Positions 10,640 to 22,419 of a stretch of 64,000 nt of DNA are shown piece after piece. A program made the translations under genes and the position numbers. The stretch lies in NCBI GenBank assembly GCA_950097015.1, contig CATNEN010000012.1, positions 3,589,501 through 3,653,500 on the forward strand, written 5' to 3'. A model generated the notes under the pieces. The model was not told the DNA's origin and searched no databases. It saw only the letters and a list, made by a program, of their open reading frames with translations. Position 1 is the first letter of the stretch, and every line of letters starts with the position of its first letter. The stretch comes from Macrostomum hystrix (Eukaryota > Platyhelminthes > Macrostomidae).

Positions 10640-12637
10640 TTATTTGAATTATACTTATTTGAATGCAAGGTCTTGCAAAATCTTCAGCTACAGAATTCTG
10701 TGCTTCCTGTTCCCCCATATTTGCCAGATTTTGCCATAGACATAGATCATAGCCATAGACAAGTCAAGTCACTGCAAAGCCACGTTAGCATAACTTTTTC
10801 AAACTCAGAATGCATGTCAGCACAACTTTTTCAAACTCAGAATGCACATGTGGCACAAATTCAAACGAAAAATAATATAACAAACAGAAGTAGAACATTG
10901 CCTAAGTTTTATATATATATAGAAAAATTAGACTTTGGTGAAAATTAATAATAATAAAAACGCAATCTATTACACACATCAACATAATACTGTCATGAAA
11001 TGCTTTTGACTATAACCTATGGCAATGTTTATACTATATAGGCCTAATAATTTAGTAATTATAGTTTTTACTGATAATTAAATTACTAATAAGATACTGT
11101 TCCTTGGTAGCATATTTCTTACTTCACTTTTCACTAATTTTATGGCATGAGGTAACTGCCCTATTTGGGTTTAGCTGTTTAATTTTGTATACAAATTCTT
11201 CTGACCTAACAGTTTTAAAAGGCACATGTTTACAATGATGCAATTTAGTATGTGACTGCTGGCTTCTTTTTGAAAAAATCCTATACATTATAGCTGAAGG
11301 ACTGACTTAGACTTGTTGCTTTAGATAAAATTGTTGGGTTGGGCATAGGATTGCCAACTTTGCCAGAGTTGAAGGTGAAGCTCAAAGCCAGTTTTGGAGT
11401 GACAACATAATCAGCAGGGATGTAGTTGCAGTAGTTTTTGAAGGCCAAGCATGCAGACTTTGCCTTAGGCTACACTGAGGCTTCTTTTACATTGGAATGC
11501 TTGCCTCAAGCTGCTCTGCTTTGGCCTTCATAGAGGTGCACTGGCTACTGAATAAAAACAATAGAATCTAGTTTTGAAAAAAAACTTGTGATGCTGGCTA
11601 CAAAAAACTACACACATTACTGGCTGACTATAGCATCAATGTCCAGCTCCATAGACAGTTGTGATGGTGACTATCAAGAGTTATTCCCATGGTCTGTCTG
11701 CAAAGCCATTGTGGCAGAAAGTACTTCCCCAACTTTGATTGCTCCCTTGTACCAAAGTCAAAAGACTAAGGTTATTGCTCTGAACTAATTGGCATTACAT
11801 GGCTTCTATGCACTTTAAACAGACCTATTCCTTAGAATTCTTAAACTATTGAAAGCTCTCTGAATCTCAAAAATATTGCTGACATTCCATTCTTTAATCT
11901 GCATAGTATTGGCACCCTAGAAAGCACATTCAACTGTCAATCAGGTTTTCTCTAAGATTTTTTACTTTGTCAAGGTAGCAATGTTGCCTCATTGTGTCTT
12001 CACATCATTAGTGCTTTTAGCTTGAATAGGACACCACAACATATTATACCACTGTTATGAATTCGTTGTGGCACTTTTTGTAGCTGTATGGAATAAACAT
12101 TTATGTTATGAAAAAGGCACTAAAGAAATTAAAGCTGCACTGTAGTAGCTTACCTATTAAACTTCACAGGTTCAATGTTGTGAATGCTAGTGAGTGTGTG
12201 GTTCCTCTTCTAATATGACCTCAATTGCTATTACTATTAGCTCAATGGGTGTCTAAAATGGTTAGATGTGCTCATTTTAAAGTATTGTTATACTTAATAT
12301 TATAAAACTTGATCTCACCCCTAGAAATTAGAGAAATGTGCATTGACTTTGTCTGTCTCACACATACAACAATGTGATTCTAGATCCTTACTGATAATGA
12401 TACATAAGAGTCCCAATAAATAGATATAATTATATTTTGTTTTTATAAAGCTCAAAGTTTACAGTCAATCGATGTGAAATGAGTACTAATTATAGAATTT
12501 TTTAACTATTATACTCTGTATATTGTTATTAGGGTAATAAAGATTTGTATAACTGCCATTGAGTTATTTACTCACACTTTTTTTGATACAATGTACCAAA
12601 GTACATTAAAAAACTGAATAATACCTTTCAGAAACTA
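10640..12637. other. Intergenic DNA between the transposon and the first BRCA1-like gene
   Basis: AT-rich, with no array and no convincing exon. In particular no RING-type Cys/His pattern was found that could be an upstream exon of the BRCA1-like gene. It may contain that gene's promoter and the missing end of the Merlin element. Confidence 0.5.
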
Positions 12638-15600
12638 ATGGCACCATCATCAGCTTCTACTGAGCATATCAAGCTAATCCTTGCTAAATTAGAGGATGTA
12701 TTGAAAGCATACAACTTTGGTGAGTTATATAATTATCCTTTATTTCACTTAGCTAATGCCTGGATTAAAAGGTGAAAATGTGATTAAGAGTAACAAATTG
12801 ACTAAATGTAGTATTTAAAGCTGCTTTTGTTGAAAGAACAACAATTGTTGTTGATTGACCTGTCCACCTGGTTAACTTACTAATACTATTTGCTTCTCAA
12901 TTACTCTTAGATTGTCAGCAGCAGCAACAAAGACAGCAGCAGCTGGCCAGGGCAAGACTGTCGGCATCAACAACAAAACAACAACGAAGTAATGAATCAG
13001 TTGCTAAAGTGCAACAGCAACAGCAGCAGCATCGATCATCACCAACACGTACATTGGCTTCGTTTAGCTGTGAGGAAGCGGTCCAGACGCCTCAGCAGTC
13101 GACATCCGCTGCGCCAACAGGCAATAATAGCATTCTTGGCAGCGTCTTGGGCAGTCGGCGCAGGCGACGGCGCGGTCTCCTTGGCCGCCTGCTGAGGCAA
13201 TGCCTGCCTGCTGGCTTGGGGACAAAGGGCAGCGGCGACAGCAAGCCAAAGATACAGGTACAAATCATTTCACTAAAATATTTTCAGGACACGCCCTCTG
13301 TAGTGTCTGGGATTCGATACCAGGAGGTCCGATATCTCGTATTCGGGGCTTCTTTTTCTAGTATACTTGGCTTCTATATCTTGCATCCAAGGATTATATA
13401 TCTAGTATTCAAAGATTCGGTACCTAGAGAATTCGTTACCTAGAATTGGCACTTATCAAAGCCACCGCAGCAGTTCGCTAGGTATTCGATATCTAGTACC
13501 ATAGAATTCGTTACATAGTATTGGGGCATTCAGTACCTAGTACTATAGAATTCGTTGCCTAGTACCAGAAGGGTATTCAGTACCTAGTACCATAAGGGTA
13601 TTCAGTACCTAGTATCAGGGAATTCGATACCTAGTACCAGTGAATTCGTTACATAATATCAGGGAATTCGTTACCTAGTATCAGGGAATTCGTTACCTAG
13701 TATCAGGGAATTCGTTACCTAGTATCAGGGAATTCGTTACCTAGTATCAGGGAATTCGTTACCTAGTATCAGGGAATTCGTTACCTAGTATCAGGGAATT
13801 CGTTACCTAGTATCAGGGAATTCGTTACCTAGTATTAGGGAATTCGTTACCTAGTATCAGGGAATTCGTTACCTAGTATCAGGGAATTCGTTACCTAGTA
13901 TCAGGGAATTAGTTACCTAGTCTCGATATTTCTATTTTTGTAATTTATTTTCATCGCTCGCCCCTTCCCAGGTGCCTCTCGGCTGGGCCTCGGCCGTCAC
14001 TTTTAATTGGCGGCGTCAGACTTCAAATGTCAGCGGCGTTTCCGCAGATGTCGACAAAATCAATGACAACAGTGGCGGAGGCGGTCGGCTGCTGCACAAG
14101 CGCCTGAAGCGCTGTGGCTTAAGTAGCTTCGGTCATCACGAACCGGTTGTGCTAATCGGCCGTCGGGCTCGGCACAGCACCATTCTGATGGCGCGCGCCC
14201 GCCGACTAAGACGAAGTCTGCCGGCTAAACTGCGGCGCCAATTGGAGGGCCTAGGCAACGATCAGGCTGATGACGAGGAAGATGACGAAGAACAACAAGA
14301 CAAAGAACTGGAGGAGTTCAAGCAGCATTTTGCTAACAATGCTCAACATAGTCAGGACGACCTGCTGATGGCTCCCATCGCGCCAGTAGATTCCGTTGAC
14401 GTCATTGAAAGCTCCCTTGTAACTGACGAAGGCGCCGGTGTTGCCTCGTGCGCGGCCTCCGCTGCCGGCGTCGCATTCGCGCCAGACTCGGAGCAGTTGT
14501 CTGTGATTCTGGCCACACCGCAGCGTCGCGAGTTGGATGCCGAAGTGCGAAAAATTGAAGAAGAGATTAAAAATGTCCGGCAGCAGCTGGAGCAGCCGGA
14601 ATCCGAATCGCCGCTGATGCCAACGACGCCGCCGCCAAGGCGTCAGCTGCTTGTAACTAGCAGCGGCCTGGATCCCAGCGAAGTGGCCCAGTTAAGGCGG
14701 CTATGCGAGAATCACTCCGATTATTGCGCCTATCAGGCCAGGTTCCAGTTTGATCCGGCCTGTCACACTACTCACGTGGTCATCAGGGAGAGCGGTGCGG
14801 TCAGGGTTAGCGAGAGAACGCTAAAATACTTTCAGGTAATTTTACACTTGACATCTGCAGTGATGGTGGGGTGACAATCAATGCTCCCCGAAGTATCATT
14901 GGTACATTAGCAGTGCTCCCTGAAGTATCATTGGTACTAGCAGTGCTCCCTGAAGTATCATTGGTACTAGCAGTGCTCCCTGAAGTATCATTGGTAATAG
15001 CAGTACTCCCTGAAGTATCATTGGTACTAGCAGTACTCCCTGAAGTATCATTGGTACTAGCAGTACTCCCTGAAGTATCATTGGTACTAGCAGTACTCCC
15101 TGAAGTATCATTGGTAATAGCAGTACTCCCTGAAGTATCATTGGTACTAGCAGTACTCCCTGAAGTATCATTGGTACTAGCAGTACTCCCTGAAGTATCA
15201 TTGGTAATAGCAGTACTCCCTGAAGTATCATTGGTACTAGCAGTACTCCCTGAAGTATCATTGGTACTAGCAGTACTCCCTGAAGTATCATTGGTACTAG
15301 CAGTACTCCCTGAAGTATCATTGGTACTAGAAGTGCTCCCTGAAGTATCATTGATGCTAGCACTGGTCCCAGAAAGACCTTAGTTACTTGCAGTGGTCCC
15401 TAAGGAGTCAAGTTAAAAGCAGCAGTTCCTATAATATCTGACAGCTCTCGCTAAAAGTGCATAAAAAGCATTTCTACAAAAACATTTTTCCACTCAATCT
15501 TAAACGGGTTTCCCGCCCTTTCTCCCCCTCTCCGCAGGCGCTGGTGTCTGGCGCGTGGCTGCTGAGCTTCGACTGGGTGTCGGAGTCACTGGCCTCTGGC

Positions 15601-16092
15601 TCGCTGCAACCGGAGTCCAACTACGAGATCCAGGGCGACCTGTCGTGCGGCGTGAACCACATGGGGCCGGCCAGAAGCCGCCGAGGTCGCGCTCGCTGTC
15701 CCGGGCCGTCGCGTCTGTTGGAGCAGTTCAGCATCGCCCCAGTCGGCGAGTTCATCAACATGCCGACATTCGCACTGCAGACTCTGGTGCAGCAGTGCGG
15801 CGGTCAGTTCGTGGCAGAGCCGGAGCTGCTACCTCGGCGACAGCCCGCCGGCCGACTCAGCGTGGCCGTAGCCGATCAGGACGACGCCAGGTTCAGCGAG
15901 CCCCGCTGCCGCCACCTCGCGGCCTCCGGCGACATCGTCGTGCTGAACCGCGACTGGCTGCTGGACTCCATCAGCAAGTTCCGAGTGCAGCAGCTCGACA
16001 GCGCTGAGTACTGCATCGCTCCCGACTTCTCCGTTGTCATGCGGGTTCTGGCTCGCCAGAAAATCAGTTTGGCTGACCTTGCCGACTGTTAA
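12638..16092 (+). CDS. BRCA1-like: BRCA1-like tandem-BRCT protein, copy 1, lacking a visible RING domain
   Basis: Exons 12638-12719, 12911-13257, 13972-14835 and 15538-16092 give about 615 aa; intron phases are 1, 0, 0. The C-terminus matches BRCA1 BRCT1-BRCT2. VTSSGLDP at residues 371-378 holds the phosphoserine-pocket Ser/Gly (human S1655/G1656). ERTLKYF at 424-430 matches human R1699/K1702/F1704. YEIQGD and NHMGPARSR form the linker region, and FINMPT at 503-508 holds the Met matching human M1775. The pocket for pSer-x-x-Phe peptides therefore looks complete, so a nuclear DNA-damage or scaffold role is inferred. The N-terminus is short (VLKAYNF), then polyQ and basic; the middle has an acidic DDEEDDEE stretch and a short coiled coil before BRCT1. 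No RING (E3 ligase) is seen. Introns 2 and 3 are minisatellites. The last exon is nearly identical to copy 2 at 21759-22304. Confidence 0.82.
13440..13925. repeat. 22-bp minisatellite in intron 2 of BRCA1-like copy 1
   Basis: About 20 copies of a 22-bp unit with core AGGGAATTCGTTACCTAG, degenerate at the left edge (from about 13310) and homogeneous from about 13660. It occupies most of intron 13258-13971. Confidence 0.95.
14880..15365. repeat. 30-bp minisatellite in intron 3 of BRCA1-like copy 1
   Basis: About 16 copies of a 30-bp unit with core CTCCCTGAAGTATCATTGGT. It is bounded by the donor at 14836 and the single-copy intron end shared with copy 2. The unit is a multiple of 3, so it forms open frames on both strands that are not genes. 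Confidence 0.95.
15391..16037 (+). repeat. Near-identical 647-bp block shared with 21612-22258 (intron end plus last BRCT exon)
   Basis: Aligned at a constant offset of 6221 bases, the two blocks differ by only a few bases: three near the left edge, an A/G at about 15588 and a T/G at 16028. The reading frames encode the same roughly 166 residues. Similarity stops abruptly after CCGTTGT at both loci. Confidence 0.9.
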
Positions 16093-16298
16093 CCCTGCTT
16101 GACAGGAATCTTGTTTCGTATTCCAGGGTTTTTCTGACATACTTAAAGTACATAGTTTCATATCATTGTGCCTTCCTGCACTGAAATTAAAAATTTAAGC
16201 CAAAATAATATCGCAATTGCTAAATTGACTTATTTTACGAGCGTACTAATCCTCTTCAGGCCTTCTCCCCCACCCGGAATTTCTTTGGTTAGGATTTT

Positions 16299-16304
16299 AA
16301 TAAA
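16299..16304 (+). promoter_or_regulatory. Polyadenylation signal AATAAA after BRCA1-like copy 1
   Basis: AATAAA 207 bases after the TAA stop, before the first downstream minisatellite. Confidence 0.4.
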
Positions 16305-16329
16305 CCTATGGGTCAGGAATCCTAATTAA

Positions 16330-16905
16330 TTTAGAAATCCTCGCTGCTTTCTTAAATCCCTAGCTAAAAAATCCCACTGATTTGTAAAATCCCTAGATTA
16401 GAAATCCTCACTGATTTGTAAAATCCCTAGATTAGAAATCTTCACTGATTTGTAAAATCCCTAGACTAGAAATCCTCACTGATTTGTAAAATCCCTAGAT
16501 TAGAAATCTTCACTGATTTGTAAAATCCCTAGATTAGAAATCCTCACTGATTTGTAAAATCCCTAGATTAGAAATCCTCACTGATTTGTAAAATCCCTAG
16601 ATTAGAAATCTTCACTGATTTGTAAAATCCCTAGACTAGAAATCCTCACTGATTTGTAAAATCCCTAGATTAGAAATCCTCACTAATTTGTAAAATCCCT
16701 AGATTAGAAATCCTCACTGATTTGTAAACTGCCTAGGTTGGAAATTCCTACTGATTTGTAAAATCCATAGATTAGAAATCCTCACTGATTTGTAAAATCC
16801 CTAGATTAGAAATCCTCACTGATTTGTAAACTGCCTAGGTTGGAAATTCCTACTGATTTGTAAAATTCATTGATTAGAAATCCTCACTGATTCGTCAACT
16901 CAAGA
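16330..16905. repeat. 34-bp minisatellite
   Basis: About 16 copies of a 34-bp unit with core TCACTGATTTGTAAAATCCC, then TAGATTAGAAAT. The ends are degenerate. It lies in the spacer between the two BRCA1-like genes. Confidence 0.93.
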
Positions 16906-17535
16906 GATTTAGATATCCTCTTCGATCTCCCGAATCCCACGGTTTAAAATATTGAATCGTTTAAAAGTGTAATTTCACTGTTTGTTTTTTTGCGCCTAAG
17001 CCGCAGCCCTATTTGTCATTTCTGTTTACGTTTATGCTTTTTTCTCTACATTTTCTTGATAGAAGGCTTTCTATTTGTATTGGGGAATCGATTTGCACCT
17101 TTTACCTATCTTTGCTTACTTTTATACCAAGAAGGTCAATTTCTTAAGGCACCCAATATCCTTCAATCCTGGCATTTCATATGTTAGGGGTTATTGTAAC
17201 TGTTCATTAAAAAAACCCCACTTCCTATTTTATAATTCCTGCATTTTTAAACTAGTTTCTGCTTCCACAACGGCATGTACCGCAATGCAATAAGCATCTA
17301 GTTTAATTGCTTTTACTTTATTCACATTTTCTATTTTAAACTACTTTCGTTCTGGCTAGCTCCTAATTTTGCTAAATAATCTATTTTCTACTGTTTAATA
17401 TGCCTGTTAAATATTTATTTAGTGCCTAATGCGCGGAGTCTTATGTGCACGAGTAAAACGTTTTATCGCTCGGGACCTTGTTTATTAAAGCACTTTTCTG
17501 TTTCGAGATTTTTTTATTTAAATAGAAACTTAAGT
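16906..17535. other. AT-rich spacer between arrays
   Basis: No gene, RNA or repeat structure was recognised here. Confidence 0.5.
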
Positions 17536-17539
17536 CACC

Positions 17540-18395
17540 CCTGTAGTACTGAAGCCACACCCCTAGGGCTGAAGCCACACCTGATTATCTGAATCCACAC
17601 CTGTACTGTTGAAGCCACACCTTGGGGACTGTAGGAATACCATTAGGACTGAAGTCAAACTTTCAAGACTGTAGGACTAAAGCCACACCTTCATGACTGT
17701 AGGACTAAAGCCACACCTTCATGACTGTAGGACTGAAGCCAAACCTTCAAGACTGTAGGACTAAAGCCACACCTTCATGACTGTAGGACTAAAGCCACAC
17801 CTTCATGACTGTAGGACTGAAGTCAAACCTTCAAGACTGTAGGACTAAAGCCACACCTTCATGACTGTAGGACTAAAGCTACACCTTCATGACTGTAGGA
17901 CTAAAGCCACACCTTCATGACTGTAGGACTAAAGCCACACCTTCATGACTGTAGGACTGAAGCCAAACCTTCAAGACTGTAGGACTAAAGCCACACCTTC
18001 ATGACTGTAGGACTAAAGCCAAACCTTCAAGACTGTAGGACTGAAGCCAAACCTTCAAGACTGTAGGACTGAAGCCACACCTTCATTACTGTAGGACTAA
18101 AGCTACACCTTCATGACTGTAGGACTAAAGCTACACCTTCATGACTGTAGGACTGAAGCCAAACCTTCAAGACTGTAGGACTAAAGCCACACCTTCATGA
18201 CTGTAGGACTAAAGCCACACCTTCATGACTGTAGGACTAAAGCCACACCTTCATGACTGTAGGACTAAAGCCACACCTTCATGACTGTAGGACTAAAGCC
18301 ACACCTTCATGACTGTAGGACTAAAGCCACACCTTCAGGACTGTGGCTGCATCTGAAGATCTGAAGCTACACCCCTGGGGCACAAGCCACACCTC
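17540..18395. repeat. 28-bp minisatellite
   Basis: About 28 copies of a 28-bp unit with core AAGCCACACCTTCATGACTG. Two variants (CACACCTTCATG and CAAACCTTCAAG) are interspersed. It lies immediately upstream of BRCA1-like copy 2. Confidence 0.95.
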
Positions 18396-18610
18396 TTAGG
18401 CTTAGGCCTTGTACTTTTCAACATTTCGTCGCAATCAACGCAAGAATAAATTACGATATTGGGAAGCTTAACCATAGACAGCTGGAGCATTCCGTCTTGT
18501 TTAGGCTAGATTAAAATATTTGTCATGCGGTCTGTTGTTAATCCACAGGTTTAAAAAATGCACGCAGCACAAACTGCAACACTGTCCGTAAAACAAAACC
18601 CGCAGTTGCC

Positions 18611-21600
18611 ATGAGCGATCGACGCGAGAAGCTCGGCAAAATCATCTCACTCATTGAGGACGTTATTGGCACTTACGATAATAGTGAGTCGTTTTTGGTC
18701 ACTGCGCGCATTTTTGTGTTTTGCAGTCCGCGGGGATTAGGCAAACAGCTTAGCTAAGTAAACTGCTTTGAATTAAACAGTGTGATTGTAAAATTAAAAC
18801 GGCAATAAAACCGCACATTTCAGCTATCTCGGTAGGCATGGGCGCAGGGCAGACCAAGTCTACTGCAGCGGCAGGCGACGGTGCCATCGCCGACAACCGT
18901 AGACCCCAGGCATCTACTAAAGCCATCGCCGATGACAATGCGGAAAATGTTGAAGTCGGTTTGAGTGTACCCGGCGCTATAAACAGCGGATCACGTTCGC
19001 CGCTCGAGCCCTTCAACAAGACATTCTCTAATAGGAAGGCCCACAATCAGCAGCAGGCTGTCAAATCGGAAGATTCGGTCCCGCCTACACCGCCAAAGCG
19101 AGCAAAACCTTCTGGGCCTTCTACAACTAGGCGCAGTCATCCCACCGCGTCGACCAAGTCGAAGCGTGAACAGGGCGAACGCGAGATGGCAAAGTTTTTG
19201 CGCGAAATGGCGGAAGTGGAGCGCTTTGTACTTGTAATTGAGGAGCAAGGCAGGAAATCGACAGAAGGACTAACTGGCACCGGGGAGAGAGAGGCGGCGG
19301 CTGCGGTCTCGACGAGTAGGAGACACAGTGCTCCAGAGGCTCATATGTGAGTTTAGTTTTATAATGCAGCGATTAGCTTACAATTGCACCGTTTTCAATT
19401 TAGTATGTTGGACTAGCAACTTTGCCCCCAATATTTGTTCATTTGGATAAGTTAAAATACTACATACCTGGCAACTATAACTTACTTTCTGCAACTCTGA
19501 AGTGTCCAGGGAGGCAAAATATAAAAAAATGGACCTATGAAATTTAAAGTTCACAGTGCTCCTAGGTAAAATGCTTTAAAGCATTCTCAAATCCGTCACG
19601 TGACTATTAAGGTCTTCAGACTGATAAAAAAATGACAATAATAACTGCAAGAGGGCTGTGGGCAACGGCACATTTGGTGACACTAGACCCGCAGCCAGCG
19701 AGGAGGCAATTCTGCGCATTTCGCTGACTCCTGTGCGCACACGCACACGGATATCGTACGCCGGCCCACGCTCACACAGGTGTGTACATCTGCCCAGACG
19801 TTCTCATCGTCCTGTAGGTTGGCCCTAAAGGGCGTAAATTGCACGACAAGCCCTCCAAGCCTTCTCTTCGCGGCTGCGCCCCAAATGAATGTGGCCTCGC
19901 CGTGGAATCGAGCTCAGGGACCTTGGTGCGAAAGGCAAACGCGTTAGACCGCTCTGCCACTCACCCCTTCATCGATAGTATAGATTCTAGATAGAAATTA
20001 CTTATAGCTCTTTTGTGTTCAGCCAGTGGCACAGCCGCAGCCATTGTGCGGCGCTTCCAAAGGCTGTGTACATGCTGGGCTACAAGCTCCCCATCATCTT
20101 CAACCTTCAGTTGACCTTTAGGCGAATTCCCTATCGAGATTTCATCACATATTTTTACTTTTAATTCAGAATGAAGCCAACAGAAGCGGCAGACGACACA
20201 ATGGCGTCGACAGTTAAGAAGGCCGCAGGTGACAATCACTGCCAACCATCAGCAGCCGAAGAGTCGACCAAGCCCAAGGCGGAGAAGGCGGTAACCTTCG
20301 CCACGGCCGGCAGCGGCCGCAAGCGCCACCTTGTTCTAGCGGACAATCCACGAGCAGATTTCAATGTCGACCTCGACATTGACGTCACCGACGATGAAGA
20401 TAACAACATAGAAGATCAGGAAAGCGAGGCGGAGGATAACCCGGCGTCCACCTCCATGTCTGGCGTCGGCTGCGCGCCACTGCGCGGCGGCTGGAAGGCC
20501 ACCGTCAAACGATTGAAACGGCCGTTTGCTCGTCTGAGCCGATTTCGTCAGACAGCCGCCACAATTGAAGATCCCGACGACCCCGTGGCGGACTCTGGAC
20601 CAGTGGTGCTGACTTCGCGAAGGCCGAGGCGCAGCACGGCCATTTTTCGTCTGTCTCGTAAGCCACAAAAGGCTCCACAGCCAATTGCCAAGGTGAGCGA
20701 ATCGGTAGTCATGTTTTAACCAGGAAATTCACTCACCGTGCTCAGATCAGAATCTCAAAAGGTCTCTAGGGAATCTCATCCTACTTAAGAGAGAATCTCA
20801 CCCTACTCTCTAAGGAATCTCATCTCACTTTATAGAGAATCTCACCCCACTATCTAAGGAATCTCATCCTACTTTAAAGAGAATCTCACCCCACTCTCTA
20901 AGGAATCTCGTGCTACTTTAGAGAGAATCTCACCCCACTCTCTAAGGAATCTCATCCTACTTTAGAGAGAATCTCACCCCACTCTCTAAGGAATCTCGTG
21001 CTACTTTAGAGAGAATCTCACCCCACTCTCTAAGGAATCTCATCCTACTTTCGAGAGAATCTCATCCTACTTTAGAGAGAATCTCACCCCACTCTCTAGG
21101 GAATCTCTCTTACTCTATTTCAGCCGCAGCCTGAAGTCCAGCAGTCACAAAAGCGTCGCCGTCAGCCAAAGCCTCCCGCTAGCGAAGAGGCCCCAGCACC
21201 CGACGGCGACATTGACTCCGTGCTGGCCGGCCTGCCAGAGTTCGCTACAGATTCGTTTCGTGTCCTCACAGGCCGCATGCTGCCGCCGCCGCCGCCCCAA
21301 CCGCTGCCGCAGCCCTCGGAGTCCTTCGAATCATTGGCGGCTGTGCCTGAGCAACAGCCGGCACTGCCGCAGCCGCCAATGCCGCAGTCAATCCAGGTGA
21401 CTAGCAGCGGCCTGGATCCCAACCAGATTGCTCAACTGAGGCAACTGTGCGAATTGCACTCGGACAAGTGCGCCTATCAGGCCAGGTTCCAGTTTAATCC
21501 GGACTGTCACACTACTCACGTGGTCATTAGAGAGTCCTCGGTGGCCAGGGTTGGCGAGAGGACGTTAAAGTACTTCCAGGTATGGAATTTTTTAATCATT

Positions 21601-22304
21601 TCGCTAACTAGCAGTGGATCCTAAGGAATCAAGTTAAAAGCAGCAGTTCCTATAATATCTGACAGCTCTCGCTAAAAGTGCATAAAAAGCATTTCTACAA
21701 AAACATTTTTCCACTCAATCTTAAACGGGTTTCCCGCCCTTTCTCCCCCTCTCCGCAGGCGCTGGTGTCTGGCGCGTGGCTGCTGAGCTTCGACTGGGTG
21801 TCGGAGTCGCTGGCCTCTGGCTCGCTGCAACCGGAGTCCAACTACGAGATCCAGGGCGACCTGTCGTGCGGCGTGAACCACATGGGGCCGGCCAGAAGCC
21901 GCCGAGGTCGCGCTCGCTGTCCCGGGCCGTCGCGTCTGTTGGAGCAGTTCAGCATCGCCCCAGTCGGCGAGTTCATCAACATGCCGACATTCGCACTGCA
22001 GACTCTGGTGCAGCAGTGCGGCGGTCAGTTCGTGGCAGAGCCGGAGCTGCTACCTCGGCGACAGCCCGCCGGCCGACTCAGCGTGGCCGTAGCCGATCAG
22101 GACGACGCCAGGTTCAGCGAGCCCCGCTGCCGCCACCTCGCGGCCTCCGGCGACATCGTCGTGCTGAACCGCGACTGGCTGCTGGACTCCATCAGCAAGT
22201 TCCGAGTGCAGCAGCTCGACAGCGCTGAGTACTGCATCGCTCCCGACTGCTCCGTTGTAGAGCGACTAGTCCTGGCTCAGCTGGGCTCGCTTTCGGCAGA
22301 CTAA
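18611..22304 (+). CDS. BRCA1-like: BRCA1-like tandem-BRCT protein, copy 2, lacking a visible RING domain
   Basis: Exons 18611-18683, 18824-19346, 20170-20692, 21124-21579 and 21759-22304 give about 706 aa; intron phases are 1, 2, 0, 0 and all splices read cleanly. BRCT1 starts at VTSSGLDP (465-472); ERTLKYF ends at 524; FINMPT holds Met600. The residues matching human BRCA1 S1655, G1656, R1699, K1702 and M1775 are all present. The first exon resembles that of copy 1 (a short helix ending EDV-x-x-x-Y), so both genes apparently begin without a RING. The middle is Ser/Pro/Ala-rich and basic or acidic in patches, with a polyproline run before BRCT1. Within the 62-residue half-BRCT upstream of the shared block I count 13 differences from copy 1; downstream the residues are identical until the last 17-28. 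Copy 2 ends SLSAD, copy 1 ends LADC. Confidence 0.82.
19640..19968 (-). mobile_element. tRNA-derived SINE candidate inside intron 2 of BRCA1-like copy 2
   Basis: On the minus strand a tRNA-like head reads GGGGTGAGTGGCAGAGCGG. The A box TGGCAGAGCGG is at 19949-19959 and a B-box-like GAGCTCGATTCC at 19904-19915. The spacing is right for a pol III promoter. A GC-rich non-tRNA body follows to about 19640. No anticodon-arm pairing good enough for a functional tRNA was verified, so a SINE or tRNA pseudogene is favoured. Confidence 0.55.
20735..21115. repeat. 44-bp minisatellite in intron 3 of BRCA1-like copy 2
   Basis: About 8 copies of a 44-bp unit made of two related halves: GAATCTCACCCCACTCTCTA and GGAATCTCATCCTACTTTAG. 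It occupies most of intron 20693-21123. Confidence 0.93.
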
Positions 22305-22419
22305 ATTCACTGACGATTCTGTGCGAATTGATTTTTGCGAGTAATTTATTTTCTGAGCTGCTTTTTATTTGCCTGTTATTATATGTATGCTGTAGTGTTT
22401 AATATTGAAAGCACTGGAT

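Noticed and set aside
8046-11050. Inverted-looking TTTATAC...TAGGCCTAAT at 8050 and 11030 as Merlin terminal repeats
   Set aside because: The shared part is short, centred on the palindrome AGGCCT, and too far from the transposase on one side; no target duplication seen.
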